Shown piece after piece: positions 16,799 to 24,827 of a stretch of DNA of 28,617 bases. The translations under genes and the position numbers were made by a program. Numbering within the stretch: the first letter of the stretch is position 1; every line of letters begins with the position of its first letter. This DNA is from Bacteroidales bacterium (lineage in GTDB: Bacteria > Bacteroidota > Bacteroidia > Bacteroidales > UBA932): positions 1-28,617 of the forward strand of contig JALOCI010000037.1 of assembly GCA_023227835.1 (NCBI GenBank), written 5' to 3'. Under the pieces are notes generated by a model, which saw only the letters and a list, made by a program, of their open reading frames with translations, was not told the origin of the DNA and searched no databases.

Positions 16799-16807
16799 CA
16801 AAGTTTA
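16799..16807 (-). promoter_or_regulatory. Possible pepT promoter (-7 box)
   Basis: Minus-strand TAAACTTTG resembles TAnnTTTG with one extra base, 42 nt before the pepT start. A TTTC lies near the -33 position. Weak: pepT could equally be transcribed from the OPT gene, whose stop is 126 bp upstream. Confidence 0.3.
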
Positions 16808-16883
16808 TTCCCATCTGCCAGGCCTGAAAGTGTCGCATTGGTATATGCCTGCCAGAAGCGTCATTATAAATGCATATATAAGT

Positions 16884-18893
16884 TTACTGCCCACTTTGAT
16901 TGTCCGCTTTTGCCCTCATACTGTCCCATGCAAGGTAAGCAATTATAACAATGTACATGAAGAGGGCAAGAATAACTGCCGCATTGGATTCCATCCACTC
17001 CGGACTGGACAGGTTTATGCCTCCGAAACGTATAATGGCACTTACAACACCCATTAATGCTCCACCGGCAATGAATCCTGATGCAAGTAGGGTTCCTCTC
17101 TCCTTACGGGCGGTATTGAGGGCCTCATCTTTACTGCGTGTTGATACAAACCATGCAATTGCCCCGCCTACAAGAAGAGGGACGTTTAGTTCAAGCGGAA
17201 TAAACATTCCGAGAGAAAATGCCAGGGCAGGAACCTTGAATACGGTTAATGCTATTGCTATCAATGCTCCGATTCCATATAGAAGCCAAGGTGCTCCGCC
17301 GCCTGACATGAGGGGCTCTATAACAGCTGCCATTGCATTTGCCTGAGGTGCTACCAGTGCATGATCTCCGGTGAATCCGTATGTTTTGTTCAGTATCATC
17401 ATTACTCCTCCGACTGTTGCTGCGGCAACCAGTGTTCCGAGAAATTTCCATGACTGCTGTTTTGCAGGAGTCGATCCAAGCCAGTAACCAATCTTGAGGT
17501 CTGTTATGAATGCACCTGAAACCGATAGTGCTGTACAAACGACTCCTCCAATAACCAACGCTGCTGTCATGCCGGCAGTTCCTGAAAGACCGCTTGCAAC
17601 CATTATTACAGATGCAAGAATCAATGTCATAAGAGTCATGCCGCTAACCGGATTTGTTCCGACAATCGCTATGGCATTTGCGGCAACAGTAGTAAAGAGG
17701 AAGGCAATTACGCCTACTACAAGCAGAGCTATCACTGCATGGAAAAGATTCTCAACAACCCCGAAATAGAAGAATAGGAAGGTAATTGCCAGGGTAATCA
17801 TGATGCCGATAGCGATAATCTTCATTGACAGATCTTTTTGTGTCCTCTTGACATGGTTCTTTACATTTCCCGAGCCCTTAAGCTCTTTAGCTGCGAGTCC
17901 GAATGCAGATTTAATGATCCCGGCCGATTTGATTATTCCAATGACACCGGCTGTTGCTATACCTCCTATACCGATATGTCTGGCATAGGTCTTAAAAATT
18001 ACTTCAGGTGACATGCTTCCGACAACGTCGGTGAGTCCTGTATTCATGAGGTCTATCACACTCGCGCCGAAAAGCAGGTTCATCAGCGGTATTATTACAA
18101 ACCAGACGAGGAATGAGCCACAGCAAATTATAAATGAGTACTTGAGACCTATAATATATCCAAGACCAAGAACGGCAGAACCGACATTGACCTTGAAAAC
18201 AAGTTTTGCCTTATCCGCTATTGCCTCACCGTACGGCAGCACTCGGGTTGTAAAAACTTCAGACCACCATCCGAATGTTGAGACTATGAAATCGTAAAGA
18301 CCACCGATCAGGCCGCTGACCAGAAGAAGTTTCGCTCCTTTTCCTCCGGTTTCGCCACTGACAAGAACTTGTGTGGTTGCTGTTGCCTCAGGAAAAGGGT
18401 ATTTACCATGCATATCAGAAACAAAATATTTACGGAAAGGGATAAGAAATAGTATTCCAAGAATTCCTCCTAAAAGTGAGCTGAAGAATACTTTCATAAA
18501 ATCAACAGTTAGGTCAGGATATTTTGCCTGAAGTATATAAAGAGCAGGGAGTGTGAATATGGCTCCGGCAACTATGGCCCCGGAACAGGCTCCTATAGAC
18601 TGGATTATGACATTCTCCCCCAGGGCATTTTTTCTCTTCATTGCTCCTGATACACCTACCGCTATGATTGCAATTGGTATTGCAGCTTCAAATACTTGCC
18701 CGACTTTAAGACCAAGATAAGCGGCAGCCGCAGAAAAAATTATTGTCATAAGAACACCTAATGACACCGACCAAACGCTAACCTCTGGATAAACTTTATC
18801 CGGAGACATAATCGGTTTATATTCTTCTCCTTGTTTAAGTTCGCGGTAGGCATTTTCCGGCAGACCTACCGATTTTTTCTCTTCGTTTTGCAT
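16884..18893 (-). CDS. OPT-family oligopeptide transporter
   Basis: The 669-residue protein is highly hydrophobic, with about 14-16 predicted membrane spans. It matches the OPT family: the early SVWSVSLGVLMTIIFSAAAAYLGLKVGQVFEAAIPIAIIAVG, then GKYPFPEATATTQVLVSGE, a central NHVKRTQKDLSMK cytoplasmic loop, and the late DLKIGYWLGSTPAKQQ motif. Bacterial members import oligopeptides or metal-chelates with protons across the inner membrane; the substrate here is not known. The next gene, pepT, argues for peptides. A perfect -7 box lies 20 nt before the start (18914-18921), divergent from the arginine operon. The length is standard for bacterial OPT proteins and the frame is intact. Confidence 0.93.
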   Translation of the reverse strand: MQNEEKKSVGLPENAYRELKQGEEYKPIMSPDKVYPEVSVWSVSLGVLMTIIFSAAAAYLGLKVGQVFEAAIPIAIIAVGVSGAMKRKNALGENVIIQSIGACSGAIVAGAIFTLPALYILQAKYPDLTVDFMKVFFSSLLGGILGILFLIPFRKYFVSDMHGKYPFPEATATTQVLVSGETGGKGAKLLLVSGLIGGLYDFIVSTFGWWSEVFTTRVLPYGEAIADKAKLVFKVNVGSAVLGLGYIIGLKYSFIICCGSFLVWFVIIPLMNLLFGASVIDLMNTGLTDVVGSMSPEVIFKTYARHIGIGGIATAGVIGIIKSAGIIKSAFGLAAKELKGSGNVKNHVKRTQKDLSMKIIAIGIMITLAITFLFFYFGVVENLFHAVIALLVVGVIAFLFTTVAANAIAIVGTNPVSGMTLMTLILASVIMVASGLSGTAGMTAALVIGGVVCTALSVSGAFITDLKIGYWLGSTPAKQQSWKFLGTLVAAATVGGVMMILNKTYGFTGDHALVAPQANAMAAVIEPLMSGGGAPWLLYGIGALIAIALTVFKVPALAFSLGMFIPLELNVPLLVGGAIAWFVSTRSKDEALNTARKERGTLLASGFIAGGALMGVVSAIIRFGGINLSSPEWMESNAAVILALFMYIVIIAYLAWDSMRAKADNQSGQ

Positions 18894-18913
18894 AAATTTT
18901 AATGATTAGTTTT

Positions 18914-18921
18914 CAAAGATA
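18914..18921 (-). promoter_or_regulatory. Promoter -7 box of the OPT transporter gene
   Basis: Minus-strand TATCTTTG matches TAnnTTTG perfectly. Transcription would start about 14 nt before the ATG at 18893. No clear -33 TTTG is present. It is only 22 bp from the -7 box of the arginine operon on the other strand, so the two promoters overlap. Confidence 0.55.
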
Positions 18922-18943
18922 GGAAAATTCTAAATAATTATTT

Positions 18944-18951
18944 TACCTTTG
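18944..18951 (+). promoter_or_regulatory. Promoter -7 box of the arginine operon
   Basis: TACCTTTG is a perfect TAnnTTTG box. Transcription would start near 18957-18959, giving a leader of about 170 nt before the first enzyme gene. A -33 TTTG is not seen, so regulation by an activator or through the shared region is possible. Confidence 0.55.
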
Positions 18952-18959
18952 CAGCCGCA

Positions 18960-19025
18960 ATGAAAACCAATAGCTGTTATATAGAGCTTAATCACAAGCA
19001 TAGACACGTCCGACGATGTGCCTAG
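18960..19025 (+). CDS. Putative Arg/His-rich leader peptide of the arginine operon
   Basis: A 21-codon ORF runs from ATG at 18960 to TAG at 19023-19025. It starts 1-3 nt after the predicted transcription start, so it would be read as a leaderless or near-leaderless message. The peptide ends in HKHRHVRRCA, with three Arg (AGA, CGA, CGA) and three His in its last ten residues. It precedes an operon for arginine synthesis. That is the expected layout of an attenuation leader, in which ribosomes slow at Arg codons when arginine is short. No T-run terminator follows, so the mechanism may not be a classical one. Short ORFs occur by chance, so translation is unproven. Confidence 0.4.
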   Translation: MKTNSCYIELNHKHRHVRRCA

Positions 19026-19029
19026 GGGG

Positions 19030-19088
19030 ACAGCATTGATCTGATCCTTCCGGGATCAAAACACTACTACGCAGGTAAAGTCTCCTGC
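19030..19088 (+). promoter_or_regulatory. Structured 5' leader between leader ORF and GNAT gene
   Basis: Two local hairpins are visible: TGATCC/GGATCA (19042-19047 with 19053-19058) and GCAGG/CCTGC (19071-19075 with 19084-19088). ACAGC at 19030-19034 can pair with GCTGT at 18973-18977 inside the leader ORF. TTGATC at 19036-19041 can compete for GATCAA at 19054-19059. Alternative pairing next to a short ORF fits a ribosome-controlled switch. No intrinsic terminator follows. Confidence 0.35.
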
Positions 19089-19127
19089 AAAACAATCATA
19101 TTTTAACCTTATATTGTTAAGAACATA

Positions 19128-19742
19128 ATGGATGTAAACATCTGTGTGGCTAATATTAGTCATGTGAAGTATGCAGAGAGGATTTGTGAACTTATGTACA
19201 TCTCTGCACAAGAGAGAGGTACAGGTATAGCCAAGAGGTCTCCCGAATATGTCGCCGAGAAGATGATAGCCGGTAAAGCTGTCATAGCCCTTGCCGGAGA
19301 TGAATTTGCGGGATTTTCGTATATTGAGACCTGGAGTCACAGCCGATTCGTTGCCAATTCGGGTCTGATTATTGCACATCAATTCAGAAAATCAGGGTTG
19401 GCAAGGAGGGTGAAGGCAAAGGTGTTTGAACTTTCACGGCAACTTTATCCGGAGGCAAAGATATTCAGTATAACTACCGGTTTGGCAGTAATGAAACTGA
19501 ATACAGAATTGGGTTTTAAACCCGTTACATTTTCTGAGCTTACCGATGACGAGGAGTTCTGGAAGGGATGTCAGGGTTGTATAAACTTTGACGTGCTTCA
19601 GAGAAACAACAGAAGAATGTGCCTGTGCACAGGATTGTTATATGATCCCGCAGAGCATGTAAAGGAGAAAAAAACGGCAGCAATAAAGGCCTTGCCGTAT
19701 ATAGCATCAAAAATTAGTTCAATAATAACCCTAAAAAAATAA
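19128..19742 (+). CDS. GNAT-family N-acyltransferase, candidate first enzyme of arginine synthesis
   Basis: The 204-residue protein has a GNAT core: RICELMYISAQ at the N-terminus, AVIALAGDEFAGFSYIET, the acyl-CoA-binding segment HQFRKSGLARRVKAKVFELSR, and AVMKLNTELGFKPV. It is the first gene of the arginine operon, 5 nt before argG. No classical argA or argJ is present in the window, so it may make N-acetyl- or N-succinyl-glutamate. A related GNAT gene sits next to argG in Bacteroides (as I recall). The C-terminal part (GCINFDVLQRNNRRMCLCTGLLYDP) has several Cys and is unusual for a plain GNAT. Function is inferred from context; the acyl donor cannot be read from the sequence. Confidence 0.75.
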   Translation: MDVNICVANISHVKYAERICELMYISAQERGTGIAKRSPEYVAEKMIAGKAVIALAGDEFAGFSYIETWSHSRFVANSGLIIAHQFRKSGLARRVKAKVFELSRQLYPEAKIFSITTGLAVMKLNTELGFKPVTFSELTDDEEFWKGCQGCINFDVLQRNNRRMCLCTGLLYDPAEHVKEKKTAAIKALPYIASKISSIITLKK

Positions 19743-19747
19743 TAGAG

Positions 19748-20938
19748 ATGAAAAGTAAAGTAGTGCTGGCATTCAGCGGTGGTCTGGACACATCCTTTTG
19801 TATTCCGTACCTTAAGAACGAGAAAAATCTTGAGGTTCATACAGTAATGGTAAACACCGGCGGTTTTACTGCAGAGGAGGAGAAGAAGATTGAGGAGAGG
19901 GCAATGACTCTGGGTGCGGCATCTCACAGAAGCATCAATGCGGTTCAGGAGTATTACACAAAAGGTATAAAGTACCTGTTATTTGGTAACATTCTGAAAA
20001 ACTCTACCTATCCTCTTTCTGTAAGTTCTGAAAGGGTCTTTCAGGCTCTTGAAGTACTCAAGGTTGTAAAGGAGCTTGGAGCAGAGTATGTTGCACATGG
20101 CAGTACAGGTGCCGGAAATGACCAGGTTCGCTTTGACCTTGTGTTTGAGGTTATGGCCCCTGAAGTAAAGGTTCTGGCTCCGATAAGAGAACTTTCTATT
20201 TCCCGCATGGACGAGATAGAGTATCTGAGCAAGAATGGTTTTAAATATTCATGGGAGAAGGCTCGCTACTCAATAAACCAGGGTATCTGGGGAACCAGTA
20301 TAGGTGGTGTTGAGACACTAAAGGCATCCGGAGTCTTGCCTGAAGAGGCTTATCCGTCTCAGGTTACAAAAACTGGAAGCGAGAGGGTAAAAATTTCATT
20401 TGAGAAAGGAGAACCTTGCGCTCTTAACGGGCAGAAGATGGATTCTGTATCATTGATTCACAAGTTAAATGCGATTGCATCGCCGTACGGAGTAGGCAGA
20501 GATGTCCATGTAGGCGACACTATAATAGGTATAAAAGGAAGAGTCGGGTTTGAAGCTGCTGCTCCGCTGATTCTCATAAAGGCACACCATCTTCTTGAAA
20601 AACACACATTAACAAAAGGTCAGTTATACTGGAAAGAGCAGCTGGCAGGCTGGTACGGCCAATTAATGCATGAGGCTCAATATCTTGATCCTGTCATGAG
20701 AAATATTGAGGTTTTTCTGGATGATACACAAAAGAGCGTAACCGGAACCGTTGAGGTGGAGCTCAGGCCGTATCACTTTGCGGTTCTCGCTTGTGAAAGT
20801 GAATACGATCTTATGAGTGCAAAGTTCGGCGAGTACGGTGAGGCGAACAAATCATTTACAGGTCAGGATGTGATTGGTTTTACAAAAGTCTTGGCCAACC
20901 CGTTGAAGATTTACTATTCAGTACACGATAATGATTAA
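19748..20938 (+). CDS. argG: Argininosuccinate synthase
   Basis: The 396-residue protein begins with the ATP-binding PP-loop of this family, VVLAFSGGLDTSFCIPYL. It continues with AHGSTGAGNDQVRFD, the segment INQGIWGTSIGG and the C-terminal tetramer region. It condenses citrulline with aspartate using ATP to form argininosuccinate in the cytoplasm. In this pathway citrulline comes from deacylation of acyl-citrulline by the ArgE-like enzyme downstream. The length is normal. Its stop overlaps the argC start by 8 nt (ATGATTAA), indicating coupled translation. The divergence of the acyl steps from classical pathways does not affect this enzyme. Confidence 0.96.
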   Translation: MKSKVVLAFSGGLDTSFCIPYLKNEKNLEVHTVMVNTGGFTAEEEKKIEERAMTLGAASHRSINAVQEYYTKGIKYLLFGNILKNSTYPLSVSSERVFQALEVLKVVKELGAEYVAHGSTGAGNDQVRFDLVFEVMAPEVKVLAPIRELSISRMDEIEYLSKNGFKYSWEKARYSINQGIWGTSIGGVETLKASGVLPEEAYPSQVTKTGSERVKISFEKGEPCALNGQKMDSVSLIHKLNAIASPYGVGRDVHVGDTIIGIKGRVGFEAAAPLILIKAHHLLEKHTLTKGQLYWKEQLAGWYGQLMHEAQYLDPVMRNIEVFLDDTQKSVTGTVEVELRPYHFAVLACESEYDLMSAKFGEYGEANKSFTGQDVIGFTKVLANPLKIYYSVHDND

Positions 20939-21923
20939 GGCAGCAATAGCGGGCGGTACCGGTTATACGGCGGGAGAACTGCTTCGGATTCTGATACGCC
21001 ACCCACATGTGGAGATAACCTCTGTTCTGAGCAGCAGTACTGCCGGAGCAGATGTTACGTCTTTTCACAGAGACTTGTTGGGAGAGCTTGATATGAAGTT
21101 CTCAGACAAGAGTGAATTTGCCGAGTCTCTTCTCTCTGCAGATGTTGTATTTCTTTGCCTTGGACACGGACTTTCCAAAGAGTTTCTTGACGGATATACT
21201 CTAAAGTCAGAATGCAGGGTAATAGATCTCGGCAACGATTTCAGGCTGGAGGATAGTCACAGGGATTTCACCTTCGTATACGGATTGTGCGATCTTTTCA
21301 GGGATAAGGTAAAAAGCGCCTCAAACATTGCAAATCCGGGATGCTTTGCGACAGCAATTTTACTGGCATTGTCACCTCTGGCTCTTGCCGGAGAGATCAA
21401 AGACGAGATTCACATTCATGCAATAACAGGGTCAACGGGCGCGGGGAGATCACTTTCAGACAGCTCTCATTTCAGCTACAGAGACAACAACATCTCTGTT
21501 TATAAGCCTTTTTCACACCAGCATGTACCTGAAATAAGAAAGAGTCTTGAAATTCTTGCATGCAAGACTATTCCTCAAATCAACTTCGTTCCCATGAGGG
21601 GGGATTTTACCAGAGGAATATTTGCAAGTCTCTATACAAAGGCATCTGATGGCAAAGAGCTGACAGAGATTGTGGCATATTTTAAGGAGGTCTATAAAAA
21701 TTCTCCTCAGGTTATTGTCTCTGATAAGTCAATATCTCTCAAAGAGGTTGTAAATACAAACAAAGCCATAATCCACATAGAAAAGCACAACGGATACTGG
21801 CATATTACATCGGCTATAGATAACCTTATAAAAGGTGCATCAGGACAAGCCGTTCAAAACATGAATTTAATGTTCGGGTTTGATGAGAATACTGCTCTCA
21901 GCCTGAAGGGCAGCGCATTTTAA
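20931..21923 (+). CDS. argC: N-acetyl(succinyl)-gamma-glutamyl-phosphate reductase
   Basis: The 330-residue protein has an N-terminal NAD(P)-binding GxxGYTAGELLR motif (AGGTGYTAGELLRIL). The catalytic Cys138 is in ANPGCFATAILLAL, followed by the HAITGSTGAGRS substrate segment and HQHVPEI. It reduces the acyl-glutamyl phosphate to the semialdehyde with NADPH. The start ATG lies inside the last codons of argG and no other start fits the family N-terminus. It is followed after 1 nt by argD. The acyl group on its substrate should match that used by ArgF'. Confidence 0.95.
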   Translation: MIKAAIAGGTGYTAGELLRILIRHPHVEITSVLSSSTAGADVTSFHRDLLGELDMKFSDKSEFAESLLSADVVFLCLGHGLSKEFLDGYTLKSECRVIDLGNDFRLEDSHRDFTFVYGLCDLFRDKVKSASNIANPGCFATAILLALSPLALAGEIKDEIHIHAITGSTGAGRSLSDSSHFSYRDNNISVYKPFSHQHVPEIRKSLEILACKTIPQINFVPMRGDFTRGIFASLYTKASDGKELTEIVAYFKEVYKNSPQVIVSDKSISLKEVVNTNKAIIHIEKHNGYWHITSAIDNLIKGASGQAVQNMNLMFGFDENTALSLKGSAF

Positions 21924-21924
21924 G

Positions 21925-23067
21925 ATGAAAACATTTAACGTATATAAACTCTGGCCGATAGAACCGGTTAAGGCAAAAGGGTGCAAGGTCTGGGATAAAG
22001 ATGGGCAGGAGTACCTTGATCTTTACGGCGGCCATGCTGTTATTTCGATAGGTCATGCACATCCTCATTACAGGAAGATGCTGGGCGAACAGGCCGAGAA
22101 GCTGGGATTCTACTCAAACTCTGTGCAGAATTCTCTTCAGGAGGAGCTTGCTGAAAAGCTTGGAAAGCAGAGCGGGTATGAGGATTATTCTCTCTTTTTG
22201 TGTAATTCAGGTGCTGAGGCAAACGAAAACGCATTAAAACTGGCCTCTTTTGTCTCGGGAAAAAAGAGGGTGGTGGCATTCAAGGGCGCTTTTCACGGAA
22301 GGACTTCCGGTGCTGTTGCAGCTACGGATAATCCCAAAATCGTCAGCCCTTTCAATGCAGGACATGAGGTTACATTTGTACCAATGAACTCAATTTCATT
22401 CGTGGAGGCTGAGCTCGCCAAGGGAGATGTGGCCGCGGTTATAATTGAAGGGATACAGGGAGTAGCAGGTATATATATGCCTGATCCGATGTTTATGAAG
22501 GAGCTCAGCCTCCTCACAAGAAGGTTCGGAGTGTTTCTCATCCTTGATGAGGTTCAGTCCGGCTATGGCCGTACCGGTAAATTCTTTGCTCATCAATATT
22601 CAGAGATCAAACCGGATATGATAACTACAGCGAAAGGAATGGGGAACGGTTTTCCGATAGGTGGTGTACTGATATCTCCGGATATAAAGGCAGAATATGG
22701 TATGCTGGGAACTACATTCGGCGGAAATCATCTGGCCTGTGCTGCTGCCATTGCTGTCCTTGATGTTATTGAGTCCGAGTCTCTGGTAAGAAATTCTTAC
22801 GAGGTTGGTTCTTATCTTATTGAGAACTTGCTGAGGATTCAGAAAGAAATTCCGGGCAGGATTGCCGGGATACGCGGTAAAGGTCTTATGATTGGCATTG
22901 AGATGGAAAGTGGCTACGAAGATGTCAGGAACAGACTGCTTTTTGAAGATCATATATTTACCGGAGCTGCAAAAACGAATATAATAAGGTTGCTTCCTCC
23001 TCTGTCTATTACAAAAGAGGATGCAGATCATTTCCTTAAATGTTTTATTCACCAATTATCTAAATAG
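21925..23067 (+). CDS. argD: Acetyl/succinylornithine aminotransferase (class III PLP)
   Basis: The 380-residue protein is a class III aminotransferase. It has LYGGHAVISIGHAHP, the phosphate-binding NSGAEANENALKLA (residues about 94-107), AFHGRT, the PLP-interacting LILDEVQSGYGRTG (Asp208), and the Schiff-base Lys237 in TTAKGMGNGFPIGG. It converts the acyl-glutamate semialdehyde to acyl-ornithine with glutamate as amino donor. It follows argC by 1 nt and precedes argF' by 5 nt, so these steps are translated together. The enzyme family is often tolerant of acetyl or succinyl groups, and sequence alone does not decide which is used. Confidence 0.94.
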   Translation: MKTFNVYKLWPIEPVKAKGCKVWDKDGQEYLDLYGGHAVISIGHAHPHYRKMLGEQAEKLGFYSNSVQNSLQEELAEKLGKQSGYEDYSLFLCNSGAEANENALKLASFVSGKKRVVAFKGAFHGRTSGAVAATDNPKIVSPFNAGHEVTFVPMNSISFVEAELAKGDVAAVIIEGIQGVAGIYMPDPMFMKELSLLTRRFGVFLILDEVQSGYGRTGKFFAHQYSEIKPDMITTAKGMGNGFPIGGVLISPDIKAEYGMLGTTFGGNHLACAAAIAVLDVIESESLVRNSYEVGSYLIENLLRIQKEIPGRIAGIRGKGLMIGIEMESGYEDVRNRLLFEDHIFTGAAKTNIIRLLPPLSITKEDADHFLKCFIHQLSK

Positions 23068-23072
23068 TATCC

Positions 23073-24026
23073 ATGAAAAAATTCACATGCGTACAGGACA
23101 TTGGTCCATTGGACATTGCCTTGGCAAAGGCAGCCGAGGTAAAGGCAAAACCTTTTTCCGACCAGATTCTGGGGAAAAATAAGACTTTGCTTATGATCTT
23201 TTTCAATTCAAGTCTCAGGACCAGACTCAGCACACAGAAGGCAGCCCTGAACCTTGGGATGAATGTAATAGTCCTTGATATCAATCAAGGAGCATGGAAA
23301 CTTGAGACAGAGAGGGGCGTAATCATGGATGGCGACAAATCCGAGCACATTCTTGAGGCGATTCCCGTAATGGCTTCATATTGTGATATAATAGGTGTGC
23401 GCTCCTTTGCAAGGCTGGAGGATAAGGAGTTTGACTATAATGAGACTATTCTGAATCAGTTTATTGAATATTCAGGAAAACCGGTATTCAGCATGGAGGC
23501 GGCAACACGTCACCCGTTACAGAGTTTTGCCGATCTCTTAACAATAGAGGAGTACAAAAAGATTGAACGACCAAAAGTAGTCCTGACGTGGGCTCCTCAT
23601 CCCAAGGCACTTCCTCAGGCTGTAGCAAATTCTTTTTCGGAATGGATGAGAGAGACAGATTATGATTTTGTAATTACCCATCCCGAAGGGTATGAATTGT
23701 CAGAGGAGTTTACCAAAGGCGTTAAAATAGAGTATGATGTTGAGGCTGCTTTTAAAGATGCAGACTTTATATATGCCAAGAACTGGTCAAAGTTCAATGA
23801 TCCTGATTATGGTAAAGTTGTGAACATCGACAGAAGTTGGATGGTTGACGAAAGGAAGATGCAACTCACTCGGAATGCTAAATTTATGCACTGTTTGCCT
23901 GTGAGGAGAAATATGATTGTTGCGGATGACGTTATTGAATCGAAAGATTCGATAGTGATTCCGGAAGCTGCAAACAGGGTTGTGTCAGCTCAGGTTGTTA
24001 TTAGGGAAATGTTGAAATCCATTTAA
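23073..24026 (+). CDS. argF': N-acyl(acetyl/succinyl)ornithine transcarbamylase
   Basis: The 317-residue protein aligns without gaps from its first residue to what I recall of the Bacteroides fragilis N-succinylornithine transcarbamylase: MKKFTCVQDIG, NSSLRTRLSTQKAALNLGMN (carbamoyl-phosphate site, residues 45-64), GAWKLETERG, SMEAATRHPLQSFADL and HCLPVRRN. It transfers the carbamoyl group to the delta-amino group of an acylated ornithine. In the characterised enzymes residue 90 (Pro, succinyl) or its equivalent Glu92 (acetyl, Xanthomonas) sets the acyl preference. Here residue 90 is Ser (codon TCC in GDKSEH). The remaining pocket resembles the succinyl type. It lies 13 nt before argB. Confidence 0.93.
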   Translation: MKKFTCVQDIGPLDIALAKAAEVKAKPFSDQILGKNKTLLMIFFNSSLRTRLSTQKAALNLGMNVIVLDINQGAWKLETERGVIMDGDKSEHILEAIPVMASYCDIIGVRSFARLEDKEFDYNETILNQFIEYSGKPVFSMEAATRHPLQSFADLLTIEEYKKIERPKVVLTWAPHPKALPQAVANSFSEWMRETDYDFVITHPEGYELSEEFTKGVKIEYDVEAAFKDADFIYAKNWSKFNDPDYGKVVNIDRSWMVDERKMQLTRNAKFMHCLPVRRNMIVADDVIESKDSIVIPEAANRVVSAQVVIREMLKSI

Positions 24027-24039
24027 TAAACATCAGTAT

Positions 24040-24816
24040 ATGAAACAATTGACTGTTATTAAAATTGGCGGCAATATCGTTGATAAGCCCGCAGCGCTCG
24101 AAGAATTCCTGAAAAAGTTCAGCAAGGAGAGTGGCCCGAAAGTGCTTATTCACGGTGGTGGAGTGATGGCAACCGAGCTTTCTGCCAAAATGGGACTGCA
24201 GGTAAATATGCAAAACGGGAGAAGAGTAACTGACCTGGATACGCTTAAATTGGTTACAATGGTCTATGCCGGATGGATAAATAAAAGCATAGTCGGATTG
24301 CTTCAGAAGTTCGGAACCAATGCAATAGGACTTTCCGGAGCAGACGGAGATGTTGTGCCTGCGACACGAAGATCTCCGTATCCTGTTGATTTTGGATATG
24401 TCGGAGATGTAAATCCGGTAGATATAAATATAGCACTTCTTGAAAGTCTGTTAGGAAGAGGAATAACTCCTGTTTTCTGCGCAATTACCCATGACAGGAA
24501 TGGATCTTTGCTAAACACTAATGCCGATACTATGGCTTCGAGTCTGGCAATAGCTCTTTCTAAGGATTATTCGACAAGACTTATTTACTGTTTTGAAAAG
24601 GAGGGGGTTCTTTCAAATCCGGAAGACGAGGATTCTGTAATTCCACTGATTACAAAAAACAGCTATGAGATATTAAAGGAGACAAAGGCTGTCTCCGGAG
24701 GCATGCTCCCGAAACTTGACAATGCTTTTTCAGCCATTGAGAGCGGAGTGGCTGAAGTGTGTATCAAGCATGCCCTGAATTTGGGAAACAATAAAGGAAC
24801 AGTATTAAAACTTTAA
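24040..24816 (+). CDS. argB: N-acetyl(succinyl)glutamate kinase
   Basis: The 258-residue protein belongs to the amino-acid kinase family: N-terminal VIKIGGNIVDKP (Lys in the ATP-binding glycine loop), KVLIHGGGVMATELSAKMG, the substrate-binding NGRRVTDLDTLKLV, GLSGADGDV, NTNADTMASSLAIALS (metal/ATP contacts) and GGMLPKLDNAFSAIESG. It phosphorylates the gamma-carboxylate of acyl-glutamate. The length fits the short, ungated ArgB type. Whether arginine feedback applies cannot be told; the N-terminal arginine-sensing extension of some ArgB proteins is absent. It is 11 nt before argE. Confidence 0.94.
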   Translation: MKQLTVIKIGGNIVDKPAALEEFLKKFSKESGPKVLIHGGGVMATELSAKMGLQVNMQNGRRVTDLDTLKLVTMVYAGWINKSIVGLLQKFGTNAIGLSGADGDVVPATRRSPYPVDFGYVGDVNPVDINIALLESLLGRGITPVFCAITHDRNGSLLNTNADTMASSLAIALSKDYSTRLIYCFEKEGVLSNPEDEDSVIPLITKNSYEILKETKAVSGGMLPKLDNAFSAIESGVAEVCIKHALNLGNNKGTVLKL

Positions 24817-24827
24817 AATGTAATATT

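Noticed and set aside
16816..16855. Repeated CTGGCAG and imperfect inverted CTGCCAGGC/GCCTGCCAG between the OPT gene and pepT
   Set aside because: The arms are short with a mismatch, the loop is long and no T-run follows, so neither a terminator nor a repeat element can be supported.
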